From: an uncultured Lachnospiraceae bacterium
GTDB taxonomy: Bacteria; Bacillota; Clostridia; Lachnospirales; Lachnospiraceae
Assembly: GCA_947631605.1 (NCBI GenBank)
Contig: CANRMC010000002.1
Coordinates: 1 to 52,347 of the forward strand
DNA length: 52,347 nucleotides
Direction of reading: 5' to 3'
Made by a program: the position numbers and the translations under genes. Numbering within the stretch: position 1 is the stretch's first letter; each line of letters opens with the position of its first letter. Shown piece after piece: positions 32,913 to 42,424 of the stretch. The notes under the pieces are model-generated. The model was given only the letters and a program-made list of their open reading frames with translations, was not told the DNA's origin and did no database searches.

Positions 32913-34079
32913 ATGGATTTTACTTTGAGCAAAGAACATGAGATGGCGAGAACTCTTTTTAGAGAATTCGCCGAGAAGGAAGTGAAGCCACTTGCTCAGG
33001 AAGTGGATGAAACAGAGCAGTTCCCTCGTGCTACGGTAGATAAGATGGGAAAACTCGGTTTCCTGGGAATTCCGGTACCGAAGGAGTATGGCGGACAGGG
33101 ATGCGATCCTTTGACATATGTAATGTGTGTAGAGGAACTTTCCAAGGTCTGCGGTACAACAGGCGTTATCGTATCCGCACATACATCTCTTTGTGTAGAT
33201 CCGATTCAGACTTATGGTACGGAAGAGCAGAAGGCAAAATATTTACCGGATCTTTGCAACGGCAATAAGCTGGGTGCATTTGGTCTGACAGAGCCGGGCG
33301 CAGGAACAGACGCACAGGGCCAGCAGACAAAGGCTGTTCTGGACGGTGACGAATGGGTACTGAACGGTTCGAAGTGCTTCATTACAAACGGTAAGGAAGC
33401 AGACGTATATATCATTATCGCTGTTACGGGAGTTGTTGAAAAAAGAGGCAGAAAGATGAAAGAGATTTCTGCATTCATCGTTGAGAAGGGAACTCCGGGA
33501 TTCACATTCGGTACCAAGGAAAATAAGATGGGTATTCGTGGTTCTTCTACATATGAGCTGATCTTCACAGACTGCCGGATTCCAAAGGAAAACCTGCTTG
33601 GACAGAAGGGCAAGGGATTCAATATCGCAATGCATACATTGGATGGCGGTCGTATCGGTATTGCCGCACAGGCACTTGGTCTTGCAGAGGGCGCTCTGGA
33701 AACAACCATCCGTTATGTTCAGGAAAGAAAGCAGTTTGGACGTTCCATCGCACAGTTCCAGAATACACAGTTCCAGCTTGCAGATATGGCTACAAAAGTA
33801 GAGGCTGCTAAGATGCTGGTATACAAGGCCGCAATGAAGAAGGCTGAGTATCAGGCAGATCACAAGACTTCTTATTCTGTAGAAGCTGCTATGGCAAAAT
33901 TATGTGCAGCAGAAGTTGCAATGGAAGTAACAACCAAGGCAGTTCAGTTACATGGTGGTTACGGCTATATTCGTGAATATGACGTTGAGCGTATGATGCG
34001 TGATGCCAAGATTACAGAAATCTACGAAGGTACTTCCGAAGTACAGCGTATGGTTATTTCTGCAAACATCATTAAATAA
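32913..34079 (+). CDS. bcd: Butyryl-CoA dehydrogenase
   Basis: 388-residue FAD-dependent acyl-CoA dehydrogenase that reduces crotonyl-CoA to butyryl-CoA. Signature GAFGLTEPGAGTDAQG for FAD/substrate binding, RKQFGRSIAQFQ, and the catalytic Glu in EIYEGTSEVQRMVI. With EtfAB downstream it probably forms the electron-bifurcating Bcd/Etf complex, which uses NADH to reduce both crotonyl-CoA and ferredoxin. GGAGGA precedes the start. Confidence 0.96.
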   Translation: MDFTLSKEHEMARTLFREFAEKEVKPLAQEVDETEQFPRATVDKMGKLGFLGIPVPKEYGGQGCDPLTYVMCVEELSKVCGTTGVIVSAHTSLCVDPIQTYGTEEQKAKYLPDLCNGNKLGAFGLTEPGAGTDAQGQQTKAVLDGDEWVLNGSKCFITNGKEADVYIIIAVTGVVEKRGRKMKEISAFIVEKGTPGFTFGTKENKMGIRGSSTYELIFTDCRIPKENLLGQKGKGFNIAMHTLDGGRIGIAAQALGLAEGALETTIRYVQERKQFGRSIAQFQNTQFQLADMATKVEAAKMLVYKAAMKKAEYQADHKTSYSVEAAMAKLCAAEVAMEVTTKAVQLHGGYGYIREYDVERMMRDAKITEIYEGTSEVQRMVISANIIK

Positions 34080-34092
34080 GGAGGTACTTAAC

Positions 34093-34875
34093 GTGAAAGT
34101 TGTAGTTTGTATAAAGCAGGTGCCTGATACAAAGGGCGGCGTGCAGTTCAATCCGGACGGTACTCTGAACAGAGCTGCAATGCTTACAATCATGAATCCG
34201 GATGACAAGGCAGGTCTTGAGGCTGCGCTTCGTTTGAAGGATCAGTATGGCGCAGATGTTACTGTTATCACAATGGGACTTCCGAAGGCAGAGGATGTTC
34301 TCCGTGAGGCTCTGGCTATGGGAGCTGACCATGGAATTCTTGTAACCGATCGTGTTCTGGGAGGTGCCGATACCTGGGCAACTTCTACAACCCTGGCAGG
34401 TGCGATCAGGAATCTGGATTATGACCTGATCATTACAGGACGTCAGGCGATCGACGGCGATACCGCACAGGTTGGTCCGCAGATTGCCGAGCACCTTGGA
34501 ATTCCGGTTATATCATATGCAGAAGAAATTAAGATTGATGGTGATTCTGTCATTGTGAAACGTCAGTATGAAGACAGATACCATTCTTTGAAGGCAAAAA
34601 TGCCATGTCTTATCACCGCTCTTTCCGAGTTGAATGAGCCTCGTTATATGACTCCGGGCGGAATCTTTGATGCATATGATGCGGAGATTACCGTATGGGG
34701 CAGAGCAAACCTTGTAGACGTTGACGATTCAAACCTTGGTCTGAAGGGTTCTCCTACAAAGATTGCAAAGGCTTCCGATAAGGTAAGAAAAGGCAGCGGC
34801 GAAAAGGTTACGCTGGATCCGGAAGAATCAGTTGCATATATTGTTGGTAAGCTGAAAGATAAGCATGTAATATAA
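34093..34875 (+). CDS. etfB: Electron transfer flavoprotein, beta subunit
   Basis: 260 residues. Starts at GTG 34093 with AAGGAGG 8 bases upstream, giving MKVVVCIKQVPDT, the standard EtfB N-terminus. Contains GADHGILVTDRVLGGADT and DLIITGRQAIDGDTAQVGPQIAEHL for nucleotide and flavin binding. The upstream in-frame ATG at 34000 lies inside bcd and is not used. It passes electrons from NADH to Bcd with EtfA. Confidence 0.96.
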   Translation: MKVVVCIKQVPDTKGGVQFNPDGTLNRAAMLTIMNPDDKAGLEAALRLKDQYGADVTVITMGLPKAEDVLREALAMGADHGILVTDRVLGGADTWATSTTLAGAIRNLDYDLIITGRQAIDGDTAQVGPQIAEHLGIPVISYAEEIKIDGDSVIVKRQYEDRYHSLKAKMPCLITALSELNEPRYMTPGGIFDAYDAEITVWGRANLVDVDDSNLGLKGSPTKIAKASDKVRKGSGEKVTLDPEESVAYIVGKLKDKHVI

Positions 34876-34890
34876 TATAAAGGAAAAGTG

Positions 34891-35943
34891 GTGAATAAAA
34901 TGGGTTTAGAAGAATATAAGGGCGTATTTGTCTTCGCACAGCAGGTAGATAACAAATTAAGCAATATTGCATTTGAATTACTTGGCAAAGCGAGAGACTT
35001 AGCAAAGGACTTAGATACAGATGTAACCGCAATGCTGTTTGGCTCCGATATCAAAAATCTGGCAGACGAACTCGCAGAATACGGTGCAGACAGAGTTATC
35101 GTTGTTGACTCACCGGAATTAAAGGAATACCGGACAGAACCATATGCACACGCTATGGCTTCCGTCATCAATAAGTATAAACCGGAGATCGTACTGGTCG
35201 GCGCAACTGCCATTGGTAGAGATCTTGGTCCTACAGTTTCCGCAAGAGTTGCAACCGGTCTGACTGCTGACTGTACTTCACTGGAAATCGGTGATTTCCC
35301 ACTTGTTGCAATTCCGAATCAGGAGCAGAAGCATAATCAGCTTCTTATGACAAGACCTGCATTTGGCGGTAATACGATCGCTACCATTGCATGTCCGGAT
35401 AACCGTCCGCAGATGGCAACCGTTCGTCCGGGCGTTATGCAGAAGATCGACAAGATCGAAGGTGCAAAGGCCGTTATAGAAGAGTTTGATCCGGGCTTTG
35501 TTCCAAATGATAAATATGTTGAGATCCTGGATATTGTTAAGGCAGTATCTGACACCGTAGATATTATGGATGCAAAAATCCTTGTTTCCGGTGGACGTGG
35601 TGTCGGAAGTCCTGAGAACTTTAAGATTCTTGAGGACCTTGCAGAAGTTCTCGGCGGTCAGGTAAGCTGCTCGCGTGCAGTTGTTGACGCAGGATGGAAA
35701 CCAAAGGATCTTCAGGTTGGACAGACCGGTAAAACAGTTCGTCCGAATGTATATTTTGCAATCGGTATTTCCGGCGCTATCCAACATGTAGCAGGTATGG
35801 AAGAATCTGACATTATTGTAGCGATCAATAAGGATGAGGACGCTCCGATCTTTGATGTCGCTGATTATGGCGTAGTCGGAGATCTGAATAAGATCGTTCC
35901 GGCACTTACACAGGCTATCAAAGCAGAACTTGCAGCAAAATAA
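34891..35943 (+). CDS. etfA: Electron transfer flavoprotein, alpha subunit
   Basis: 350 residues. N-terminal half [19 protein letters not shown]-terminal FAD-binding domain with [33 protein letters not shown] and the late [13 protein letters not shown]. There is no ferredoxin-like N-terminal extension. GTG 34891 fits AAGGA at 6 bases; GTG 34888 and ATG 34900 are alternatives. Last gene of the operon. The enzyme that turns butyryl-CoA into butyrate is not in the window. Confidence 0.95.
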   Translation: MNKMGLEEYKGVFVFAQQVDNKLSNIAFELLGKARDLAKDLDTDVTAMLFGSDIKNLADELAEYGADRVIVVDSPELKEYRTEPYAHAMASVINKYKPEIVLVGATAIGRDLGPTVSARVATGLTADCTSLEIGDFPLVAIPNQEQKHNQLLMTRPAFGGNTIATIACPDNRPQMATVRPGVMQKIDKIEGAKAVIEEFDPGFVPNDKYVEILDIVKAVSDTVDIMDAKILVSGGRGVGSPENFKILEDLAEVLGGQVSCSRAVVDAGWKPKDLQVGQTGKTVRPNVYFAIGISGAIQHVAGMEESDIIVAINKDEDAPIFDVADYGVVGDLNKIVPALTQAIKAELAAK

Positions 35944-35979
35944 AATCAATATGCGCAAAAAGCGGCGCATGATAACAAT

Positions 35980-36018
35980 AGAAGCACCTGATACATGCGG
36001 GTGCTTCTGTTATTCTAA
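35980..36018 (+). terminator. Probable terminator of the butyryl-CoA operon
   Basis: AGAAGCACC (35980-35988) pairs with GGTGCTTCT (36000-36008), followed by GTTATTCT. A smaller hairpin (ATGCGC...GCGCAT) precedes it. The T tract is poor. Confidence 0.5.
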
Positions 36019-36035
36019 GAAAAGAGGATAAAACA

Positions 36036-37442
36036 ATGGGAGGCTTTTTTGGAGTTGCATCAAATCAGGATTGTGTATTCGATTTATTTTTCGGCGTTGA
36101 TTATCATTCCCATTTAGGTACCAGACGGGGCGGTATGGCAGTATATGGAGAGGACGGCTTCAACCGTTCAATCCATAACATCGAAAATGCTCCGTTTCGT
36201 ACCAAGTTTGATAAAGATGTTCATGAAATGAAGGGAAATATGGGAATCGGCTGTATTTCCGATTATGAACCGCAGCCGCTCATCATTCGTTCCCACCATG
36301 GAACCTACGCGCTGACTACGGTCGGTAAGATCAATAATACGGACGAACTGATACAGAAGCTGTTTCAGGACGGACATGCGCATTTTCTGGAAATGAGCGG
36401 CGGTGAGATAAATGCAACGGAACTGGTAGCGGCGCTTATTAACCGGAAAGAGAATCTGATCGAAGGTATCAATTATGCATTAGAGGTTATCGACGGCTCC
36501 ATGTCCATTCTTCTTATGCACAGCGCGGGAATCTATGCGGCAAGAGATAAAATGGGAAGGACGCCGGTTGCTATCGGACGGAAAAAAGGTTCTTTCTGTG
36601 CTTCCTTTGAGAATTTTGCATATAAAAAACTTGGATATACCGATTATAAAGAATTAGGACCGGGCGAGATCGTAATACTGACGGATAAAAACTGTATCAC
36701 GCTTGTGAATCCGGGAACCGAAATGAAGATCTGTACCTTCCTCTGGATATACTATGGATATCCTGCAAGTACTTACGAGGGAGTCAACGTTGAAAAAATG
36801 CGGTATAACTGCGGACAGAAGATGGCAATGCGGGATAATGTAAAGCCGGATATCGTAGCCGGCGTTCCGGATTCCGGTACGGCTCATGCAGTAGGATATG
36901 CAAATGCTTCGGGGATTCCGTTTTCCAGACCGTTTATCAAGTATACGCCGACATGGCCGAGATCTTTCATGCCGACGATCCAGAGCCGGAGAGATCTGAT
37001 CGCAAAAATGAAGCTGCTTGCCGTAGACGAATTAATACGCGATAAGAGCCTGCTTCTGATCGATGATTCCATCGTAAGAGGAACCCAGCTTCGGGAAACG
37101 ACGGAATTTTTGTATCGGAGCGGTGCGAAAGAAGTACATATACGTCCGGCATGCCCGCCGCTTCTTTTTGGCTGTAAGTATCTGAATTTTTCCCGTTCTT
37201 CTTCCGAACTGGATCTGATTACAAGACGTGTCATTGAACGCCTTGAAAACGGAAACGTTACGGATGAGGTTCTGGAGGAATATGCAGATCCGGAATCCGA
37301 AAAATACGAAACGATGCTGGAAGAGATACGAAAGGAATTGAATTTTACCTCCCTTCGTTATAACCGGCTGGATGATATGCTGGAATCCACAGGCATTGAT
37401 AAATGTAAACTCTGTACATACTGCTGGAACGGAAAGGAATAA
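36036..37442 (+). CDS. PurF-like amidophosphoribosyltransferase paralog lacking the glutaminase Cys
   Basis: 468 residues with the PurF layout: N-terminal Ntn-type glutaminase domain (1-230) and phosphoribosyltransferase domain (235-445). The PRPP loop LLIDDSIVRGTQ is intact, as are VPDSGTAHAVGYA and RSFMPTIQ. PurF needs Cys directly after Met (MCGIFG), but this reads MGGFFGVASNQD. The usual HVRYATAGG is replaced by GCISDYEPQPL and the NGN oxyanion element by TTVGKINN, so the glutaminase is very probably dead. Cys residues for an Fe-S cluster (MKICTF, FGCKYL, CKLCTYC) remain. It may use free ammonia, another amine or another acceptor, or be regulatory. mtnN and luxS follow closely, linking it to methyl-cycle or purine salvage chemistry. 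AGAGGAT precedes the start codon. Confidence 0.8.
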   Translation: MGGFFGVASNQDCVFDLFFGVDYHSHLGTRRGGMAVYGEDGFNRSIHNIENAPFRTKFDKDVHEMKGNMGIGCISDYEPQPLIIRSHHGTYALTTVGKINNTDELIQKLFQDGHAHFLEMSGGEINATELVAALINRKENLIEGINYALEVIDGSMSILLMHSAGIYAARDKMGRTPVAIGRKKGSFCASFENFAYKKLGYTDYKELGPGEIVILTDKNCITLVNPGTEMKICTFLWIYYGYPASTYEGVNVEKMRYNCGQKMAMRDNVKPDIVAGVPDSGTAHAVGYANASGIPFSRPFIKYTPTWPRSFMPTIQSRRDLIAKMKLLAVDELIRDKSLLLIDDSIVRGTQLRETTEFLYRSGAKEVHIRPACPPLLFGCKYLNFSRSSSELDLITRRVIERLENGNVTDEVLEEYADPESEKYETMLEEIRKELNFTSLRYNRLDDMLESTGIDKCKLCTYCWNGKE

Positions 37443-37456
37443 TAAAGGAGACGGAT

Positions 37457-38155
37457 ATGCTGGGAATTATCGGTGCCATGGATGAAGAAGTGGCAAAATT
37501 AAAAGAAAAAATGGAACAGGTCACGATCTCAAAAAAGGCGTCCATGGATTTTTACCGGGGCAGTCTTTCCGGCAGGGAGGTTGTCGTAGTAAGATCCGGG
37601 ATCGGTAAAGTAAACGCAGGTATCTGCACCCAGATTCTGGTAGATGATTACGGAATTGATGCGGTGATTAATACGGGTATCGCAGGAAGCCTGAATGCAG
37701 ATATCGATATCGGAGACATTGTTCTTTCCACAGATGCAGTTCAGCATGATATGGACGCACAGGGATTCGGATATGAACCCGGCGTGATCCCGAGAATGGA
37801 AACCTCCGTATTTCTTGCGGATGAAACGCTTAGGACATTAGCGGAGGAAAGCTGCAGACGGGTAAATCCGGACATTCAAGTTTTTTCCGGCAGGGTTGTA
37901 AGCGGCGACCAGTTCATTTCAGACAGAAAGAAAAAGGAAATGATCGGCGGACAGTTTCATGGCTTTTGTACGGAAATGGAGGGAGCTGCCGTTGCACAGG
38001 CGGCATATCTGAATCAGATCCCGTTTTTGATCATTCGTGCGATCTCCGACAAAGCGGACGACAGTGCAACGGAGGATTATCCGGCTTTTGAAAAAAAGGC
38101 GATCCTGCACAGCGTAAGGCTTGTAGAGGAAATCGTAAAAAATTATGAATGCTGA
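37457..38155 (+). CDS. mtnN: 5'-methylthioadenosine/S-adenosylhomocysteine nucleosidase
   Basis: 232 residues. It cleaves adenine from S-adenosylhomocysteine and methylthioadenosine. Opening LGIIGAMDEEV with the catalytic Glu, then GIGKVNAGICTQIL, GIAGSLN, SGDQF, the purine-site EMEGAAVAQAA, and IRAISDKADD with the catalytic Asp. Starts 14 bases after the PurF-like gene behind AAAGGAG. Its product S-ribosylhomocysteine is the substrate of LuxS, encoded next. Confidence 0.96.
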   Translation: MLGIIGAMDEEVAKLKEKMEQVTISKKASMDFYRGSLSGREVVVVRSGIGKVNAGICTQILVDDYGIDAVINTGIAGSLNADIDIGDIVLSTDAVQHDMDAQGFGYEPGVIPRMETSVFLADETLRTLAEESCRRVNPDIQVFSGRVVSGDQFISDRKKKEMIGGQFHGFCTEMEGAAVAQAAYLNQIPFLIIRAISDKADDSATEDYPAFEKKAILHSVRLVEEIVKNYEC

Positions 38156-38177
38156 CTAAAAAAAGGAGGATCATAAT

Positions 38178-38657
38178 ATGGAGAAAATCGCAAGTTTTAC
38201 AATTGACCATATGCGGCTTCTGCCCGGCGTTTATGTATCCAGAAAGGATACGATCGGGGATTGTGTGATAACCACCTTTGATATCCGGATCACAAGACCG
38301 AATTTTGAGCCGGTCATGAATACGGCGGAGGTTCATACCATAGAACATCTGGCTGCCACATTTCTGAGAAATCATAAAAGTTACGGTGACCGGGTGATCT
38401 ATTTCGGCCCCATGGGATGCAGGACGGGCTTTTATCTGGTTCTGGCGGGAGATTACGAATCGAAGGATATCATACCGCTTATGACTGAATTATTTGAATT
38501 TATGAGTACATATGAGGATGAAGTGCCGGGAGCCTGCGCAAAGGACTGCGGAAATTATATGGATATGAATCTGCCGATGGCACGGTATATTTCAAAGAAA
38601 TTTTTAAATGAAGTATTAAAGGATATTTCGGAAGAACGGCTTATTTATCCGTCATAA
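38178..38657 (+). CDS. luxS: S-ribosylhomocysteine lyase (AI-2 synthesis)
   Basis: 159-residue metalloenzyme that splits S-ribosylhomocysteine into homocysteine and DPD, the precursor of autoinducer AI-2. Metal site H53-T-I-E-H57 and the Cys of DCGNY (C124); the catalytic Cys is C81 in GPMGCRTG. Normal length. AAAGGAGG precedes the ATG. Forms a two-step unit with mtnN; the first gene of this probable operon is the PurF-like paralog. Confidence 0.96.
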   Translation: MEKIASFTIDHMRLLPGVYVSRKDTIGDCVITTFDIRITRPNFEPVMNTAEVHTIEHLAATFLRNHKSYGDRVIYFGPMGCRTGFYLVLAGDYESKDIIPLMTELFEFMSTYEDEVPGACAKDCGNYMDMNLPMARYISKKFLNEVLKDISEERLIYPS

Positions 38658-38757
38658 ATATGTATAAATTTCCAACATAATATTTACTGATCTGTAAATA
38701 CTAGGACTAGAAGCAGTTCAAAGACTGGTTTCAAACAAATTTACGGAGGTAAGTATT

Positions 38758-38967
38758 ATGAGCAACAATACAAGTTCAAACAACATGGAAGTACCACAGG
38801 CAAAAGAAGCCATGAAGAGATTCAAGATGGAAGTTGCATCTGAGATCGGTGTAAACTTAAAGGACGGTTACAATGGCGACCTTACATCTGCACAGACCGG
38901 TTCTATCGGTGGCGAGATGGTTCGTCAGATGATCAAGAGACAGGAAGAGCAGATGGCTGGCAAGTAA
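38758..38967 (+). CDS. Alpha/beta-type small acid-soluble spore protein
   Basis: 69 residues. It coats and protects DNA in the dormant spore and is broken down at germination. Shows the two family blocks: EVASEIGVNLKDGYNGDLTS, which includes the germination-protease site after Glu in MEVASE, and AQTGSIGGEMVRQMIK. ACGGAGG precedes the ATG. Upstream, CATAATA at 38676 could be a sigma-G -10, but no good -35 is seen. It shows the organism is a spore former or derives from one. Confidence 0.93.
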   Translation: MSNNTSSNNMEVPQAKEAMKRFKMEVASEIGVNLKDGYNGDLTSAQTGSIGGEMVRQMIKRQEEQMAGK

Positions 38968-38990
38968 ACACCTGCCTTGGTATCAGAAGA

Positions 38991-39029
38991 AGGGCATTTT
39001 GGGAGAATCATCCGAAAATGCTCTTTTTT
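38991..39029 (+). terminator. Intrinsic terminator of the SASP gene
   Basis: AGGGCATTTT (38991-39000) pairs with AAAATGCTCT (39015-39024), followed by TTTTTC. Confidence 0.85.
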
Positions 39030-39046
39030 CTTTCGTCATAAACAAC

Positions 39047-39075
39047 TTGACAAAAACAGGCATTATACTTAGAAT
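39047..39075 (+). promoter_or_regulatory. Upstream promoter of the tig-clp operon
   Basis: TTGACA (39047-39052), 17-base spacer, TAGAAT (39070-39075). Confidence 0.7.
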
Positions 39076-39113
39076 GAACTTTGTGTGCAAACATAAAAAT
39101 CACCTGAATTCAC

Positions 39114-39142
39114 TGGACGAATTTTTTCAGGTATGATATAAT
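39114..39142 (+). promoter_or_regulatory. Second promoter of the tig-clp operon
   Basis: TGGACG, 17-base spacer, TGaTATAAT (-10 at 39137-39142), about 50 bases before tig. No CtsR-type heat-shock operator is evident. Confidence 0.6.
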
Positions 39143-39190
39143 CTAAAAACTAATGTTTGTTTATTGGTACAAGGAGGAAAAAGAAACAAA

Positions 39191-40477
39191 ATGAGCTTAA
39201 CAGTTGAGAATTTAGAAGGCAGTATGGCAAAACTTACAATTACGGTACCGGCGGAGGAATTTTCGAAGGCAGTTACCGCTGCATATAATAAGAACAAGAA
39301 TAAATTTCAGGTTCCCGGCTTCCGTAAAGGCAAGGTGCCGATGACATATATTGAAAAAATGTATGGACCTGCCGTATTTTATGAAGATGCGGCAAATGAT
39401 CTGATCAACCGTTATTATCCGGAAGAAGTTGAAAACTGTGATCTGGATATCGTTTCCCGTCCGGAGATCGACGTTGAACAGGTAGAAAAAGGAAAAGATT
39501 TTATCTTTACCGCTCTGGTAGCCGTAAAGCCTGAGATCACACTCGGCGATTATAAAGGAATCGAGATTGAAAAAATCGATGATGAAGTAACCGAAGATGA
39601 CGTTATGGCAGAGATCCGGAAAACACAGAAAGAGAATTCCAGAATGAATCCGGTTTCCGATCGTCCGGCAAAGATGGATGATGAAGTAACCATCAATTTT
39701 GACGGTTACATTGACGGCGTTCCGTTTGATGGCGGAAAGGGAGAGAATTATAGTCTGGTTCTCGGTTCCCATACCTTTATCGATACCTTTGAAGACCAGC
39801 TGGTTGGAAAAGAAATTGGAGATAACGTGGATGTGAACGTTACATTCCCGGAGGATTATCAGGCTGCCGATCTTGCCGGCAAAGCAGCACTTTTCAAGGT
39901 TGAGATTCTTGGTATTAAGGAAGTAGAACTTCCGGAACTGGATGATGAATTTGCAAGTGAAGTTTCTTCTTTTGAAACTTTTGAGGAATATAAGGAAGAT
40001 ACAAGAAAAGTACTGGAAGTAAAGAAAAAGGAAGAAGTTGAGAAAAAGAAAGAATCCAAGATCATTGAGAAACTTATTGAAAGCTCTACGATCGATATAC
40101 CGGAGCCGATGATCACTTATAATCAGGAAAAAATGCTGGAGGATTTTGAACAGAGACTCTCTTATCAGGGACTGAAAATGGAGCAGTATCTCCAGTTTAC
40201 CCAGCAGACCAGAGAGGATATGATGGAATCCGTAAAGCCGGAAGCAATCCGCAGGATTCAGTCCAGCCTTGTGGTAGAAGCAGTTGCGAAAGCTGAGAAG
40301 ATCGAGGCTTCTGATGAAGAATTAAATGAGGAGTTAGAGAGAATTGCTTCTATGTACCAGCTGGAAGTTGATAAGTTCCGGGAACTTGTCGGTGACAAGG
40401 AGATCGAAGCAATCAAAATGGATGTCTGCATGAAGAAAGCAATGAAGCTTTTAGCAGCAGAATGTAAGGAGGTATAA
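39191..40477 (+). CDS. tig: Trigger factor
   Basis: 428-residue ribosome-bound chaperone. N-terminal ribosome-docking domain with signature [12 protein letters not shown] (G-F-R-x-G-K-x-P); FKBP-type prolyl isomerase domain about 150-245 ([20 protein letters not shown]); helical C-terminal domain. Start at 39191 matches the family N-terminus; AAGGAGG is 13 bases upstream, longer than usual. clpP follows after two bases, so folding and degradation factors are made together. Confidence 0.96.
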   Translation: MSLTVENLEGSMAKLTITVPAEEFSKAVTAAYNKNKNKFQVPGFRKGKVPMTYIEKMYGPAVFYEDAANDLINRYYPEEVENCDLDIVSRPEIDVEQVEKGKDFIFTALVAVKPEITLGDYKGIEIEKIDDEVTEDDVMAEIRKTQKENSRMNPVSDRPAKMDDEVTINFDGYIDGVPFDGGKGENYSLVLGSHTFIDTFEDQLVGKEIGDNVDVNVTFPEDYQAADLAGKAALFKVEILGIKEVELPELDDEFASEVSSFETFEEYKEDTRKVLEVKKKEEVEKKKESKIIEKLIESSTIDIPEPMITYNQEKMLEDFEQRLSYQGLKMEQYLQFTQQTREDMMESVKPEAIRRIQSSLVVEAVAKAEKIEASDEELNEELERIASMYQLEVDKFRELVGDKEIEAIKMDVCMKKAMKLLAAECKEV

Positions 40478-40479
40478 GT

Positions 40480-41064
40480 ATGCCGTTAGTGCCTACTGTC
40501 ATTGAATCAAACAGCAGAGGCGAGAGAGCCTATGATATTTATTCCAGACTTCTGAAAGAGAGAATTGTATTTCTCGGCGACGAAGTAAATGATACGACTG
40601 CAAGTCTGGTAATCGCACAGCTTCTTTTTCTGGAGTCCGAGGACTCTACGAAAGATATCAGTTTATACATCAATAGTCCGGGCGGCTCCGTAACCGCCGG
40701 AATGGGTATTTATGATACGATGAATTATATCAAATGCGATGTATCCACGATATGTGTGGGTATGGCGGCAAGTATGGGAGCATTCCTGCTTGCGGGTGGA
40801 GCAAAAGGCAAACGCTATGCGCTTCCGAACTCCGAGATCATGATTCATCAGCCGAGCGGCGGCGCACAGGGACAGGCGACAGAGATTAAGATCAACGCCG
40901 ATCATATTTTAAGAACACGTGAAAAGCTGAATTCCATCCTCGCTGCGAATACCGGACGGCCGCTGGAAGAGATTGAGCGCGATACAGAGCGGGATAACTG
41001 GAAGACCGCAGAGGAAGCTTTGGAGTATGGCTTGATCGATCATGTAGTAACCAATCGTAAATAA
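40480..41064 (+). CDS. clpP: ATP-dependent Clp protease proteolytic subunit
   Basis: 194-residue serine protease that forms the tetradecameric barrel of Clp proteases. Catalytic triad S98 (GMAASMGA), H123 (MIHQPSGG) and D172 (ERDNW). A short N-terminal propeptide (MPLVPTVIE) is normal. Ribosome binding site AAGGAGGT lies in the last codons of tig. Confidence 0.97.
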   Translation: MPLVPTVIESNSRGERAYDIYSRLLKERIVFLGDEVNDTTASLVIAQLLFLESEDSTKDISLYINSPGGSVTAGMGIYDTMNYIKCDVSTICVGMAASMGAFLLAGGAKGKRYALPNSEIMIHQPSGGAQGQATEIKINADHILRTREKLNSILAANTGRPLEEIERDTERDNWKTAEEALEYGLIDHVVTNRK

Positions 41065-41083
41065 AGAAAAATGAGGTAATCAT

Positions 41084-42373
41084 ATGGCTGGTCGCACAGA
41101 CGATAGAAAACAATTGAGATGTTCTTTCTGTAATAAAACACAGGATCAGGTTCGGAAGCTGATAGCTGGTCCGAATGTATATATCTGTGATGAATGTATC
41201 GAAATCTGCGCCGAGATTATAGAAGATGAATTTCAGACAGCGGATGATTCCGGCGATATCAATCTTTTAAAGCCGAAGGAGATCAAGGAGTTTTTGGATC
41301 AGTATGTCATTGGTCAGGAAGAGGCGAAAAAAGTACTTTCTGTCGCTGTTTACAACCATTATAAGCGGATTCTGTCCGATAAGGATTTTGATGTAGAGCT
41401 GCAGAAAAGCAATATCATCATTGCCGGTCCGACCGGTTCCGGCAAGACGTATCTGGCGCAGACTCTGGCAAAACTTCTGAATGTTCCTTTTGCGATCGCA
41501 GATGCAACTGCCCTTACGGAAGCCGGATATGTAGGAGAAGATGTGGAAAATATTCTTCTCAAGCTGATTCAGGCTGCCGATTATGATATCGAGCGTGCGG
41601 AAAAAGGTATCATATATATTGACGAGATTGATAAGATCACAAAGAAATCCGAAAATGTTTCCATTACCAGAGACGTTTCGGGTGAGGGCGTACAGCAGGC
41701 TCTTTTAAAAATAATCGAAGGAACGGTTGCTTCCGTACCGCCACAGGGAGGAAGAAAGCATCCACATCAGGAATTTATACAGATTGACACGACAAACATT
41801 CTTTTCATTTGCGGCGGCGCATTTGATGGGATGGATAAAGTCATTGAAAACCGGATAGGCAGGAAATCCATAGGATTTAACGCCGATATAAATACCGGCA
41901 GCGTTCAGGAAACACAGAATATCCTGAAACAGATACAGCCGCAGGATTTCATCAAATACGGTCTGATTCCGGAATTCGTAGGACGTGTTCCGGTAACGAT
42001 CACATTGGATCAGTTGGATGTGGAAGCGCTGGTAAGCATTTTGACAGAGCCGAAGAGCGCTATCTGCAAGCAGTATAAGAAGCTGTTTGAATTAGACGGC
42101 GTTGAACTGGAATTTACAGACGAAGCATTGGAGGAGATCGCACGTGAAGCCATGGAACGGAAAACCGGCGCCAGAGGTCTTCGGGCGATCATCGAGAAGG
42201 TAGTTCTCAATCTGATGTATGAGATTCCGTCCGATGATTACATTGAAAAATGTGTGATTACAAAGGAAGTTGTAACCGAAGGCGCCGAACCGGAGCTTAC
42301 GGTTTCCGACGTTCCGAAATCCAAGAAAAATATCGGTAAAAAACGTACCAAGAAAAACGGCGAGATTGCCTAG
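41084..42373 (+). CDS. clpX: ClpX unfoldase
   Basis: 429-residue AAA+ unfoldase that feeds proteins to ClpP. N-terminal zinc domain with C13, C16, C35 and C38; Walker A GPTGSGKT (115-122); Walker [11 protein letters not shown]; the pore loop lies in [14 protein letters not shown]; sensor 2 near KTGARGLR. The Lys-rich end ([15 protein letters not shown]) is variable. In many Clostridia lon lies between clpX and engB, but here it does not. Confidence 0.97.
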   Translation: MAGRTDDRKQLRCSFCNKTQDQVRKLIAGPNVYICDECIEICAEIIEDEFQTADDSGDINLLKPKEIKEFLDQYVIGQEEAKKVLSVAVYNHYKRILSDKDFDVELQKSNIIIAGPTGSGKTYLAQTLAKLLNVPFAIADATALTEAGYVGEDVENILLKLIQAADYDIERAEKGIIYIDEIDKITKKSENVSITRDVSGEGVQQALLKIIEGTVASVPPQGGRKHPHQEFIQIDTTNILFICGGAFDGMDKVIENRIGRKSIGFNADINTGSVQETQNILKQIQPQDFIKYGLIPEFVGRVPVTITLDQLDVEALVSILTEPKSAICKQYKKLFELDGVELEFTDEALEEIAREAMERKTGARGLRAIIEKVVLNLMYEIPSDDYIEKCVITKEVVTEGAEPELTVSDVPKSKKNIGKKRTKKNGEIA

Positions 42374-42382
42374 ATAAAGGAG

Positions 42383-42414
42383 AATCCGGATTCTTCCATG
42401 AATCCGGATTTTTT
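42383..42414 (+). terminator. Terminator-like hairpin between clpX and engB
   Basis: AATCCGGATTC (42383-42393) pairs with GAATCCGGATT (42400-42410), followed by four more T (six in a row in all). An AAAGGAG immediately precedes the left arm, and an ATG overlaps the loop and right arm (42398). It may partly end the clpX transcript or control engB. Confidence 0.75.
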
Positions 42415-42424
42415 GGTGAAGCAT

